A DNA stretch of 64,000 bases from NCEH01 sp040049195 (lineage in GTDB: Bacteria; Pseudomonadota; Alphaproteobacteria; Rhizobiales; Xanthobacteraceae). Position 1 is the first letter of the stretch. The number at the start of each line of letters is the position of its first letter. The notes under the pieces were generated by a model, which saw only the letters and a list, made by a program, of their open reading frames with translations, did no database searches and had not been told where the DNA came from. Position numbers and translations under genes: made by a program. Shown here in pieces: positions 26,365 to 35,102 of this stretch. The stretch is taken from NCBI RefSeq assembly GCF_040049195.1, contig NZ_JBDZDL010000011.1. The stretch is one strand, 5' to 3'.

Positions 26365-27588
26365 CTATCCGTGGCGGACGTCGGAGATCGCCCGTGCGAT
26401 CGCCGCGGCCGCCAGCTCGATGTCTTCTTGGGTGTTGAACTTACCCACGCCGATCCGCAGCGCGCTGTCCTGCCGCCATGCAGGCAGCCCCATCGCGCGC
26501 AAGACGTGCGAAGAGGCGTCGGCACCGCTGGCGCAGGCGGCGCCAGTAGAGATCGACACTTTGCCGCGCAGCGCCGCGACGACCTGGTCGTTGGGTGCGT
26601 TGCGAGCCGAGATGTGCAGGTTGCCAGGAAGGCGGGCGTCGGTGTCGCCGTTTACGACGAGGTCTGGTACCGAATCCAGCAGGCTGGCCTGCAGGCGGTC
26701 GCGAAGCGCACCGATCTGCCGTTCATCCTCAACCATCTCAGCCTGACGGAGTTTGCAGGCCTCCCCCAACCCGACAGCTCCCGGAAGGTTCGGGGTGGGC
26801 TCGTGTCCGCCGGCCGGCCAGTCGAACCGGGCGTCCGACAAACCTGGGCCAATCAGCGCCCCAATGCCACTCGGCCCATACAGCTTATGGCCGCTGAGGA
26901 TGAGGTAGTCGGCTTGCAGGCGGGCGTTGTCGATTGGGACGCGACCGGCCGCTTGGCTCGCGTCCAACATGAGAGCCGCCCCATGCGCCTGCGCGAGGTT
27001 GGACACGACGCTCAGCGCCTGGACCGTCCCGACTTCGTTGTTGGCGACGATGAGACAGACCAACTCGCACCCTTCAGAAAGGGCGCGCTCGACCTCATCA
27101 GGGCGGACGCGCGCGCGTTCGTCGCAAGCCATCCAGACGAGCGAAATCGCTCCTGCCCTTTCGGCCTGCTGAGCCATGTCCATAAGTGCGGGATGCTCGA
27201 TGCTTGATAGGGCCACGCGCAGGGGGCGCGTCCGGCGGGCTTGCACTGCATGCGCGAGGGCCAGTCGCAACGCCTCCGTGGCGGACGCGGTAAAACGGAC
27301 ATCCTCGGCATACACATCGAAGAGTTGCCCCACCGCCGTCGCCGCCGTGTGAAGGCGGCGCGATGCCCACTCCCCGTGCATGTGGTCGACGCTGTTAGGA
27401 TTGCCGCGGAACTGCGACATCTCATGATGGACGGCAAGCGCCACGCGCGGATCAACGGGAGTCAAGGCGTGGTTGTCGAGATAGATTGGCAGCGCCGTCC
27501 GCGCCCGGTTTCCAGGTTCGGTGTCCCCTAGGGGCTCCATGCGGATGGCCGTCCCAGGCGCAGCGATCTGCAATTCGAAATCAGACAC
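26365..27588 (-). CDS. sspA: cysteine desulfurase, SspA-like
   Basis: A 407-residue PLP-dependent class V aminotransferase fold of the IscS/NifS/DndA/SspA type. The PLP lysine is Lys235 (SGHKLYGPSGIGAL), and the catalytic loop has STGAACASG with Cys352. In the N-terminal part YLDNHALTPVD and SRRLHTA are typical. It would take sulfur from L-cysteine and pass it to the SspD-like protein for DNA sulfur modification. It starts with GTG after GGGGTGA and is 93 bases downstream of the receiver-like gene, suggesting a single transcript from 32.1 kb on. Confidence 0.9.
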   Translation of the reverse strand: MSDFELQIAAPGTAIRMEPLGDTEPGNRARTALPIYLDNHALTPVDPRVALAVHHEMSQFRGNPNSVDHMHGEWASRRLHTAATAVGQLFDVYAEDVRFTASATEALRLALAHAVQARRTRPLRVALSSIEHPALMDMAQQAERAGAISLVWMACDERARVRPDEVERALSEGCELVCLIVANNEVGTVQALSVVSNLAQAHGAALMLDASQAAGRVPIDNARLQADYLILSGHKLYGPSGIGALIGPGLSDARFDWPAGGHEPTPNLPGAVGLGEACKLRQAEMVEDERQIGALRDRLQASLLDSVPDLVVNGDTDARLPGNLHISARNAPNDQVVAALRGKVSISTGAACASGADASSHVLRAMGLPAWRQDSALRIGVGKFNTQEDIELAAAAIARAISDVRHG

Positions 27589-27681
27589 AGAATCACCCCG
27601 GCGCTGACGGACTAAGGTAGACTCAACGCTACTGGTTCGATAGCCGGTTGCGTAGCCGCCGGCCTCTCGACGGCATTGCAG

Positions 27682-29592
27682 CTAGGAATTCGCCGTTCCG
27701 GCCGCGCGCTTCTCGGACACTTCGAAGATCACCCGCGGTTTTCCGGTTGCAGACCATTCGCCGCGAATGAAGCTGCAGCCGGTGCCGATCGCCTTCATCG
27801 AATTGAACCCGTTCAGAGTCACACCTTCGACCAAGCCGATCCAGAAATCGTCGTTGTCGATCTCTTTCTGCAGAGCGTCGATCTTCGTCTGCTCATGGTC
27901 GGGTTTGCCGGGCTGTGGGGCGGGCTTAGCGTCGATCATCTTCTGGACGAGCGTCTGGGCCGCGCGCTGGAGTGCATCGACGAGCTTCGGCGTCATCCTA
28001 ACTCGGGTTTCGTCCTGGTGGTGCGAGAGCATGACTTCGCCCTGGATGAACTCCTCCCCGAGGTTTTTAACACCCCCGAAATTGTCGTAGACACGCCCTT
28101 CGGCTTCGTAGGTTAACGGTGGCATGATCGGGGGTCCCACCCGCATCAGATGGGCGCCGAACTCTTGCTGGAGCTTCAGCGCGTAAAGAGGGCGCAAACG
28201 ATCGCGATTCGCGACATTCAGGCCAAGCTCCTTCAGGTAGTCGGCGAGCTTGGCTAGCGGGATCGATCGGTATTCTTTGAAGTTCCAATCAATCCGATAA
28301 ACGTTGTCCCCGAAAAGGTGTCCGTGTGTAACCGCGGTGTCCCCGGCACCGCCGGAGGTGAGCGCCACAGGCTTGCCAGGAGCCATCATGATGGGGGTGT
28401 CCCCGTTTGGCGGACGTTGCTCGGTTGGGGAGAAGGCTAGATCGCAGTCGGCACTGAGGATAACCACCGCCTTCGTTCGAGCTTCGTCCAGGAAAACGTC
28501 TCCCAGCTGCACCATCGGAAAGGCGGCGTAGGCTGAGTTGGGCTTCGCGCGCGGATGGCGCTCGAGCGGACCCACGTTGCTGGTCAGGAGCGCGCTATGG
28601 AAGAGTTGCGCGACAACGGGGGAGGGCTCGGTCGGCGCGAAGGTTTTCTGCTCGAACTCTAGCTCGTCGACCTTTCGCTGGTCCTCTCGCAGCTTTCCAC
28701 GCTCAAAGGCCAGGGCGACGAAGTGCGAGGCGAGGAGCCAAGAGACGTAGTCGCCGAGGGGATGACCATCGCTCATCAGCGCCTGGGACTGGAGAAACGC
28801 ATAGTCTCCGATGTCCAAGTCATCGGAGAGCTGCAGAAGGCCGCTCGTGGCCTCTTCTAAGCTCTTCCGGAGGGTCTCGCGATAGGTCGCCAGCACGGGG
28901 GCGTGCGGGCGGGCACGCTGCAGCATGCCCAAGTGTGCCTTGACCTTCCAACGCTGGTTCAGATCGGCCTTGCCGATGAACGCGAAAGCGGCGCCCGCGA
29001 GGTCGGTTTCCTTCCGGAATTCGTTGCGGTGGGCGCGCACGCTCTCGATCGAGGACATCAGCACGACCTGCTGATCCTTCGACCGTCCAGGCTGGGCCCG
29101 GACGCGGCGGGCGAACTCCTTCGAAAGATTGGCCGTACCGCTACTGCCTTCGAGATAGTAGTCGATCAGGACTAGGTCGCGATCCGTCAGATCGGGAAGC
29201 TCCTCGTCCGGCCGACACACGCGGACGTCCGACCCCGCCTCCTCCTGGATCAAGACAACCAGGCGGCGCAGCTCCTGCCTCTCTTCGATTATTCCCTGAA
29301 GGTCGGTTGATATGGCGGCTAGCGCGACATAGACCTCACCCAAAGGCGCATTGGGATCGGTCAGCGCGTCAAGCATCGCGTCGGGGCCGTCGGTCTCCTT
29401 GATCCCGAGCGCCGCCAGCTCTCCAGCGTGGGCAGGATCTACGAGCACCGCGCCCACGGCCTCCCTGAGCTCTTCGGGCAGCCTTTCGAGCACAGGAGGG
29501 ATGAAGCCGTCGTCGATGATGGCCACCTTCCAGGCCAGTTTGGCGGGCGGGGCGGGCGCTGCGACCGCGCCGTCCAAAGTGTCAGTGGTCAT
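27682..29592 (-). CDS. receiver-like protein paired with the GHKL ATPase
   Basis: A 636-residue protein of unknown function. Its N-terminal third looks like a receiver or pseudo-receiver domain: an acidic pair Asp27-Asp28 (VAIIDDGF), a likely phospho-acceptor Asp144 (LVLIDYYLEGSSG), and VVLMSS around residue 180. A long insertion lies between the first acidic pair and Asp144. The remaining 400 residues do not match any family I know; they contain ILSADCDLAFSP and IRGEWSATGKPR. Its ATG overlaps the stop of the GHKL gene by 4 bases. Together they look like a two-component pair with an unusual output, placed ahead of the phosphorothioation genes. Confidence 0.7.
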   Translation of the reverse strand: MTTDTLDGAVAAPAPPAKLAWKVAIIDDGFIPPVLERLPEELREAVGAVLVDPAHAGELAALGIKETDGPDAMLDALTDPNAPLGEVYVALAAISTDLQGIIEERQELRRLVVLIQEEAGSDVRVCRPDEELPDLTDRDLVLIDYYLEGSSGTANLSKEFARRVRAQPGRSKDQQVVLMSSIESVRAHRNEFRKETDLAGAAFAFIGKADLNQRWKVKAHLGMLQRARPHAPVLATYRETLRKSLEEATSGLLQLSDDLDIGDYAFLQSQALMSDGHPLGDYVSWLLASHFVALAFERGKLREDQRKVDELEFEQKTFAPTEPSPVVAQLFHSALLTSNVGPLERHPRAKPNSAYAAFPMVQLGDVFLDEARTKAVVILSADCDLAFSPTEQRPPNGDTPIMMAPGKPVALTSGGAGDTAVTHGHLFGDNVYRIDWNFKEYRSIPLAKLADYLKELGLNVANRDRLRPLYALKLQQEFGAHLMRVGPPIMPPLTYEAEGRVYDNFGGVKNLGEEFIQGEVMLSHHQDETRVRMTPKLVDALQRAAQTLVQKMIDAKPAPQPGKPDHEQTKIDALQKEIDNDDFWIGLVEGVTLNGFNSMKAIGTGCSFIRGEWSATGKPRVIFEVSEKRAAGTANS

Positions 29593-32090
29593 TCAGTCTC
29601 ACCGAGAGCGAGGATCACAGAGTTGATGGTGTCATGATCGTCCGCATCACCGAGGTAGAGCCGGCCGCCGTGGTACTCGGCGATCTCGCGGGCGATGTAG
29701 AGGCCCAGCCCTCGTCCCTGCTTCTGGGGACGGGTCGTGAAGAACGGCTGGAAGACCTGCTCGCGCCGCTCTGCGGGAATTCCGGGGCCGTTGTCCCACA
29801 CGGTGATGCGCCCGAGGCGCGTGTCTACGCTAACCTGGATAGAGCCGATGGTCTCATCGTCCTCCGACGCGAGGCCCACCCTCACCGCCTGACGATGTCC
29901 CTGAGCGACCCAGAACAGGGAGTTCGTCAGCAGATTCTCCAGGATTTGGACGAACATCCCCTTCACCGCCGTGATCGCCAAGCGTCCGTTGGGCGGCTCC
30001 ACGTGCGTCGAGATCTCGATCCGGCTGGAGCGATTGCGTCCTGCGAACCCCTCGACGATGTCCGTCACCCACCCGACGAGCTCGAACTCTTCCTTCGTTT
30101 GACGGGCGTTCGTGCTCAAGGGATCGAGCACCTTGAGCCGCTTCTGCAGCGTCCGCAGTTGGGCGTCCAAGACGCGCAGCGAGGTATTCGTCCCGGCAGT
30201 GTCCTTAGCGGTTCGCGCTTGGGAGATGGTTTTCAGGCCCGCGTTAGTGGCGCGATAGAGTTCGTGGGCGAGGATCTCGATCATCAGGCCGATGCTGGCC
30301 AGGTGCATCACACGCCCGCGCTCTTCCTCCTGCGAGCTGGCGGCGGCGTCCACATCGTTGGCTGAGGTGCGCAGGTGATCCAAGATCACGCCGACCTGTT
30401 TGGGCAGCGACCTACCTTCGGTAGCGTTCTTCAGCGCCGCCTCGAGCTGAGGAAGCAGCTCGTCCAGCCGGTTGACCTCGGCTCGGAAACGGGCCAGTGC
30501 GTCTGCCGCGGTCACGCGCCGCGCGCGGCGTAGGTCCTTATCCGTCTCGACGAGATACTGCCGGAAGATCTCCATGGTCGAGGACAGCACCTTCACAAAG
30601 GCTTGCTGCTCGGGATTGACCTTCAGCCCTTCGCGGTTGGTTTGATCTGTCAGGTAGGGGTTGCTGCGCTGGCTGATCCTGGCGCGCCCGATGATCTGCC
30701 CGCGATTGAGCTTGAATCCGCTGGTGGAGAAGGCGTCGCGATCGAGGTCCAGCCAGTCGTCGTTCGGACCGCCGTAAGGATTTACCCTGAACCCGTCCCG
30801 ATAGAGCGAAACGCCGCCGGCCCACTGCGCGAGAATGCGTCGCACAGTTGCGAGGGTGCCGATGCCCTCGATCTTGGTGAGCACCCGCCGATTGAACCAA
30901 TAGACCTCCAGATCGAAGGAGCCGATTGCACACAGCGTCGTTTCGTCTGTCTCGGTAAGCGACGTCAAATCCAGTGCGCTCAGGTTCAGAGCGCGCCGGC
31001 GCTTGTGGAGCAGATACGCCATCTCGCCATTGAGCCGGGGCGCATCGCTTCCACCCGCCTCGAAGTGGATTTTCAGGTGTCCATGTGCGTGATCCAGCAG
31101 GAAGTCCGCGAACGCGGGGATGGCGATTGCCTCGCCGTTGAAGCTGATTTCGAGCGCCAGCCGCGGGGTGTCCGCGAACGGGTCCATTAGGCGCGAAAAC
31201 TGTTCAACGGCGAGTGCTTGAAGCCGCTCGGTCGACCATTCCGCACGCAATGCGGAGATACGGATGAGGGTGCCGCTTTGAAGCGAGGGCTTTTCGCCAC
31301 CAGGCTCCGGCGCCACCGGGACGCTGCTGAGGTCCCGATCGGCCGCGTCTGCGAAATCGTTCCAGTCGATGTGGAGTTCGTTCCACCTCTTGGCGCCAGA
31401 GACGCCCGAATACACGTCGAGCTTGTCACCGAGCCGCATCGCCGAGAGGCGGCCGAGCCCCTTTTCGCCCAGGATGACATCGGCGCTCCCATCCGCCCGG
31501 GCCCGGGTGATGCCGGCTTCCCGTTGAGCCCGCTTCTGATCCGCCCGATAGGAGGTCCCGATCGTCAGGTACACATCGCGAAGGACGTCCTCATCCATTC
31601 CTTCGCCATCATCATCGATCTCAATGACGTTAGCGTCGCGCAGGGCGTCCAAGAACGCCGCGCGCGACTTGGCGTTGGCGAGTGCGGCACGTGTTTCTTC
31701 GAGGTCGGGGGCTCCTTCGACGAGAGCGTCCAGCGCCAGTTTTCGGTACGTCTTCCAGTCCGAGCCGCTTCGACGGACATTGTTGGGCGACCAATCCGGC
31801 TCGTCGCGATCTTCGCCCACCTCGCGCAGAATGCGGTCATAGACGGTGAAGTCCAGCCGATAGGTCACAGTGATTCGGACTTCTGGCGAGCACGCATCTA
31901 GGGCGTTCTTGATCAATTCATAGAAGGCGACACCGTCGGAACTGATCAGTTCCGATCCTAGGTGCAGGATCGTCCTGGCTGAAACCCTGAAATTCAACGT
32001 CGGCCTCCCGGGCGCGGGCGACCTGAGTCTCTGTGAATTCGCACGCCCCCCACCAGTCGGTATCTTTATCTGCGCAGCCCTCGAATGCAA
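29589..32090 (-). CDS. protein with two GHKL ATPase domains (Hsp90/MutL-like plus histidine-kinase-like)
   Basis: An 833-residue soluble protein with two GHKL ATP sites. The N-terminal one resembles Hsp90/MutL: N-box ELIKNALDA (about 58-66), DDDGEGM (159-165), GEKGLGRLSA (208-217). The C-terminal one is a histidine-kinase catalytic domain: N-box ILENLLTNSL (about 716-725), DNGPGIP (about 766), GRGLGLYIARE (about 792), preceded by a possible phospho-His in EILAHELYRA (about His609). No membrane helix is seen, so any signal is cytoplasmic. It heads the operon and is coupled by ATGA to its receiver-like partner. The start is TTG at 32090; the ribosome site is weak. Confidence 0.82.
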   Translation of the reverse strand: MHSRAAQIKIPTGGGRANSQRLRSPAPGRPTLNFRVSARTILHLGSELISSDGVAFYELIKNALDACSPEVRITVTYRLDFTVYDRILREVGEDRDEPDWSPNNVRRSGSDWKTYRKLALDALVEGAPDLEETRAALANAKSRAAFLDALRDANVIEIDDDGEGMDEDVLRDVYLTIGTSYRADQKRAQREAGITRARADGSADVILGEKGLGRLSAMRLGDKLDVYSGVSGAKRWNELHIDWNDFADAADRDLSSVPVAPEPGGEKPSLQSGTLIRISALRAEWSTERLQALAVEQFSRLMDPFADTPRLALEISFNGEAIAIPAFADFLLDHAHGHLKIHFEAGGSDAPRLNGEMAYLLHKRRRALNLSALDLTSLTETDETTLCAIGSFDLEVYWFNRRVLTKIEGIGTLATVRRILAQWAGGVSLYRDGFRVNPYGGPNDDWLDLDRDAFSTSGFKLNRGQIIGRARISQRSNPYLTDQTNREGLKVNPEQQAFVKVLSSTMEIFRQYLVETDKDLRRARRVTAADALARFRAEVNRLDELLPQLEAALKNATEGRSLPKQVGVILDHLRTSANDVDAAASSQEEERGRVMHLASIGLMIEILAHELYRATNAGLKTISQARTAKDTAGTNTSLRVLDAQLRTLQKRLKVLDPLSTNARQTKEEFELVGWVTDIVEGFAGRNRSSRIEISTHVEPPNGRLAITAVKGMFVQILENLLTNSLFWVAQGHRQAVRVGLASEDDETIGSIQVSVDTRLGRITVWDNGPGIPAERREQVFQPFFTTRPQKQGRGLGLYIAREIAEYHGGRLYLGDADDHDTINSVILALGETE

Positions 32091-32091
32091 C

Positions 32092-32352
32092 TCACCCGTG
32101 AATGACCGGGGCCGGTGACGGGAACATCGCAGATATGGCGCTTTTCAGCGGCGCGAACACCGAATTGAAGAAATGCGGAACCACCCAGCTGGTGGAGGCC
32201 TGCACCGCCGATGCCGGCGACGGTGTCACCATGAAGAGGACCCAAATGACCTCGGTGACTACGAAGGGCATCAAAGCCATGCTCCGAACAGCCGCCCGTG
32301 CAAACCGACGGCCGAACATCAGGATCGCGTCAGCGACGCACTCATCGCCCAA
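32092..32352 (-). CDS. possible small membrane protein before the GHKL gene
   Basis: An 86-residue frame with a hydrophobic segment (ALMPFVVTEVIWVLFMVTP) and a second weaker one. It ends one base before the TTG of the GHKL gene, which would suit translational coupling and help explain the poor start there. I find no family likeness and the ribosome site is poor. A frame on the other strand of the same length exists, so this may be chance. The rest of 32353-32418 holds nothing. Confidence 0.28.
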   Translation of the reverse strand: MGDECVADAILMFGRRFARAAVRSMALMPFVVTEVIWVLFMVTPSPASAVQASTSWVVPHFFNSVFAPLKSAISAMFPSPAPVIHG

Positions 32353-32418
32353 TCTGCGCGCCTAATTTCGACACCGCTTTCCGTAGGCGAGTTCCCGAAC
32401 GTGCTGGCGGCGATCAAG

Positions 32419-33105
32419 CTATTCTTCAGTCATATCATAGCTGTCGTCGTCTGACCGCGCGTCTTCGCTCAGACCAAAGGATAAGAGATCCCCCTCCAGC
32501 GCCCGCTCCTTGCTCAGCAAACCGGCATCCTCCAGCGCCTCCATATCCGGCAGATCGCGCAGCATGTCGAAGCCGAAGTGGCTCAAGAACGCCTTGGTCG
32601 TCACGTAGGTGTAGGGCGCGCCGGGCACCGGGCTGCGCGGCCCGGCGGCGATAAAGTCGAGGCCGCGCAGGTGACCGATGGTGTCGCGCGAGATCTCCTT
32701 GCCGAAGAACTGCCCCAGCTCGCCGCGGGTGATCGGCTGGAAATACGCGATCGCCAGCAGCACCAGTTGCTCGGACTTGGACAGCGGCTTGGGATCGGTG
32801 GTGCCGAGCCCGGTGGCCACCTGGATCGCCTCGGCGAACGCCTTCTTGGTGCGGTGCTGCCAGCCGCCGGCGACCGCCACCAGCTCGTAGGGCCGGCCGC
32901 GCAATTCGGCGCGGATGTCGTCAATGAGCAGATCGAGGCTGCAGTCCCGGCCGACGACGCGGGCCAGCACCTCGCGGGGCACCGGCTCTGGTGCGGCGAA
33001 GATCACCGCCTCGACCCGGCCCATCCATTCCCGCCAGCGCAGCTCCGGCGGCAGGTGCGCCAGCTCGGTGTCGAAGGGTTCGGATGGGCGCGGGCGGCGG
33101 GCCAT
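32419..33105 (-). CDS. scpB: ScpB-like segregation/condensation protein
   Basis: A 228-residue ScpB homologue, the small subunit of SMC-ScpAB, with its two winged-helix domains (RVEAVIFAAPEPVPREVLARVV and LVLLAIAYFQPITRGELGQFFG). The C-terminal tail is acidic. It begins one base after the stop of the DUF1403 gene. No ScpA or SMC is in the window, so it is an orphan plasmid-type copy; such ScpB-DUF1403 pairs occur on alphaproteobacterial plasmids and islands. A role in plasmid maintenance is an inference. The start at 33105 follows the DUF1403 stop; a longer frame to 33159 overlaps DUF1403. Confidence 0.85.
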   Translation of the reverse strand: MARRPRPSEPFDTELAHLPPELRWREWMGRVEAVIFAAPEPVPREVLARVVGRDCSLDLLIDDIRAELRGRPYELVAVAGGWQHRTKKAFAEAIQVATGLGTTDPKPLSKSEQLVLLAIAYFQPITRGELGQFFGKEISRDTIGHLRGLDFIAAGPRSPVPGAPYTYVTTKAFLSHFGFDMLRDLPDMEALEDAGLLSKERALEGDLLSFGLSEDARSDDDSYDMTEE

Positions 33106-33106
33106 A

Positions 33107-34054
33107 TCACAGCCCGTAGAGCTTGAACTGCGGCCGGCCGGACAGCTCGCGCGCGGCACCGAGCGTGACCAGCCGGTCGAACAGCCGGCGCGATGCGAAG
33201 CGGGAGAGCGCGGCGGTCTGGAGCGTGCCGGGCACGACGTCGTCTTTCAGCAGCCGGCGCACCGCGTCACCGGCGCCCTTGGCGCGTAGCTTCGGCACCA
33301 CGGCTTCGAGGCGGGCGGCGGGCGGGGCAATCTCGGCGGCCAGGCGGCAGGCGCGGGCGGCGCCCTGCGCGACGGCGACACAGACGGCGGCGTCGAGGCC
33401 GTCGCCGTCCGGAGACAAGCCCCCTCCCCTCCCGGCCCGCCGCGGCCCGCCAGCCTCGGCTATCAGCAGCGGCACCGGCAGCGGCCAGCGCAGCCGCTGC
33501 GCCAGGACTTGGTCGGCCAGCCACCAGCCAAGCAGACGCGCGCCGGGCTGCGCCGCCTCCACGGCGCGAACCACTGCCGCGGCCGCCAGTGGCGCCGGCC
33601 GGCCGTTGGTGAGCTGTCGGTCGATCTCATCGGGAAGAGAGGCGAGCCCCGCGCTCCAGCTGATGCCCAGCTGCGCGCACACCGACTGGAGCGCCGCGGT
33701 GTCCACCCCGGGCGAGCGCTCCGCCAAGCGCCGCCAAGCCGCCAATAGCCGCCCGGCGGGGCCCGGATCGGCATCCGGCGGACGCAGATGCCAGGCGTCG
33801 CGGAGCGCGCTTTCGTCCTCCGCTCGACCGACATGGCGCGCCGCGGCGGCAGCGCAGGACAGCGCCAGCCGCGCGCGCCACGCACCGGCCCACGCGGGCT
33901 CTGCCCGCACCAGATTATCCAATGAATTCAATGCCACGCCGGCGAGGAACGCGGCCTCGGCCGGGTCCGGTACCGGGCCGCGTGACAGCGCCCAGCCGGG
34001 CACGGTCGGCACGGTCCAGGGCACTTCGGAGGCGGGAATCGGCGCGAGATCCAT
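33107..34054 (-). CDS. DUF1403 family protein
   Basis: A 315-residue, Ala/Arg-rich helical protein of the DUF1403 family, recognised by VPGWALSRGPVPDPAEAAFLAGVALNSLD being split over residues 18-47 and by the C-terminal LSRFASRRLFDRLVTLGA. No catalytic motif is visible. It forms a two-gene operon with scpB. The family has no known biochemical function and is found mostly on alphaproteobacterial plasmids and integrative elements with recombinase genes, as here. Confidence 0.8.
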   Translation of the reverse strand: MDLAPIPASEVPWTVPTVPGWALSRGPVPDPAEAAFLAGVALNSLDNLVRAEPAWAGAWRARLALSCAAAAARHVGRAEDESALRDAWHLRPPDADPGPAGRLLAAWRRLAERSPGVDTAALQSVCAQLGISWSAGLASLPDEIDRQLTNGRPAPLAAAAVVRAVEAAQPGARLLGWWLADQVLAQRLRWPLPVPLLIAEAGGPRRAGRGGGLSPDGDGLDAAVCVAVAQGAARACRLAAEIAPPAARLEAVVPKLRAKGAGDAVRRLLKDDVVPGTLQTAALSRFASRRLFDRLVTLGAARELSGRPQFKLYGL

Positions 34055-34130
34055 CTGCGCAGCCTAGCCGACCCGTGCGCTTTTTCCCACAAATATCGAC
34101 GTGAACCGCACGCCCTGTCGGAAACAAATA

Positions 34131-34159
34131 ATGTCCGATAATATTGCATTATCGGACAT
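34131..34159. promoter_or_regulatory. perfect palindrome, likely vapBC operator
   Basis: ATGTCCGATAAT-ATTGC-ATTATCGGACAT: two perfect 12-base arms around 5 bases, 65 bases upstream of the antitoxin start. It is the expected binding site for the VapB-VapC complex, which represses its own promoter. Confidence 0.7.
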
Positions 34160-34223
34160 ATTGACAGAGGGCGCCAAACAGGGTAGAAATGACCTGAAAG
34201 GTAGAATATTCGGAACCCTTCCC

Positions 34224-34481
34224 ATGTCTCTGAACATCAAAAATCCGGCGACCGTCGCCCTTGCCGACGAGCTCGCCCGCCGCCAGGGCGTCACCAAGAC
34301 TGCCGCCATTCACCAGGCCCTGAGCGAACGCCTGCACCGCATGGGCTATGGAGATACCGCTCAAGCACGTCTTCTCGGCGAGCTGCGTGCAATCCGCGAG
34401 CGGGTGGCGCGGTTACCTGAGCTCGACACCAGGAGTGACGAGGAGATCGTTGGCTTCGACGAGCACGGAATCCCAAACTGA
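34224..34481 (+). CDS. vapB: VapB-type antitoxin
   Basis: An 85-residue antitoxin of the VapB family with a short DNA-binding N-terminus (MSLNIKNPATVALADELARR, then TKTAAIHQALSERL), typical of the ribbon-helix-helix group, and an acidic C-terminal toxin-binding tail (DTRSDEEIVGFDEHG). It would neutralise VapC and bind the palindrome upstream. The stop codon shares a base with the toxin ATG (TGATG). ATG 34224 is chosen as it starts the family domain; upstream in-frame codons run through the operator. Confidence 0.88.
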   Translation: MSLNIKNPATVALADELARRQGVTKTAAIHQALSERLHRMGYGDTAQARLLGELRAIRERVARLPELDTRSDEEIVGFDEHGIPN

Positions 34482-34867
34482 TGGTGATCGATACCTCTGC
34501 CATTGTTGCGATCCTGCGCAATGAGCCTGAAGCCGATGCGCTCGAGCGATTGATCGTCGGCGCCCCTGTTCGCCTCGTCCCCGCTACATGCGTGTTTGAG
34601 GCCCGAATGGTTCTGGTCAGCCGGCGCGGCGAGCACGCGCTCGCCGAGATCGACCTGTGGCTCACCAAAATTGGGGCCGACATCATTCCGGTCGACGCGG
34701 AGCTGGCGGACCTGGCAACGCAGGCCTGGCTTGCTTATGGTAAGGGGCGCCACCCGGCCGCCCTGAATTTCGCCGATTGCTTTTCCTATGCCCTGTCGAA
34801 GCGCTCCAACGAGCGCCTACTCTTTATCGGCAACGATTTTTCCAAAACCGACATCCTTGCGGCCTAA
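34481..34867 (+). CDS. vapC: VapC-type PIN-domain toxin
   Basis: A 128-residue PIN-domain endoribonuclease. The acidic metal-binding residues are visible: Asp4 in MVIDTSAIVAIL, Glu in CVFEARMVL, Asp in LNFADCFSYALS and Asp near the end in IGNDFSKTDI. VapC toxins cut tRNA or rRNA and stop translation; they also stabilise plasmids by post-segregational killing. It overlaps the antitoxin stop by one base. Confidence 0.92.
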   Translation: MVIDTSAIVAILRNEPEADALERLIVGAPVRLVPATCVFEARMVLVSRRGEHALAEIDLWLTKIGADIIPVDAELADLATQAWLAYGKGRHPAALNFADCFSYALSKRSNERLLFIGNDFSKTDILAA

Positions 34868-35102
34868 CCATCCCACCTCACGCGCCTCCAAGGTCCCTGA
34901 AAGCGCCCCTTTTCCGCACAGAAGGCCGTAGGCGAGCGTTTTGACGTTAGATGACCCTTGGGTCCATCTGAAACCCGCCGGCCGCCTTCACGGTCCTCTG
35001 ACGCGATCGATAAAACACGCCTGCAAAGGTTCGTTTGCTCAAATCTGTATTGATTGTACAAAGGCCTGGAATCGCCCCCAAGACTCGCCCCCTGGAAACC
35101 CC

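Noticed and set aside
21129..27588. Classical Dnd (DndABCDE) system
   Set aside because: The PAPS-reductase-like and desulfurase genes would fit, but DUF4007 and a large N-terminal P-loop ATPase replace DndB, DndD and DndE, which favours the Ssp type.
29589..32090. Detocs-type defence kinase
   Set aside because: The protein lacks a TPR sensor region and no purine-phosphorylase-type output gene is nearby.
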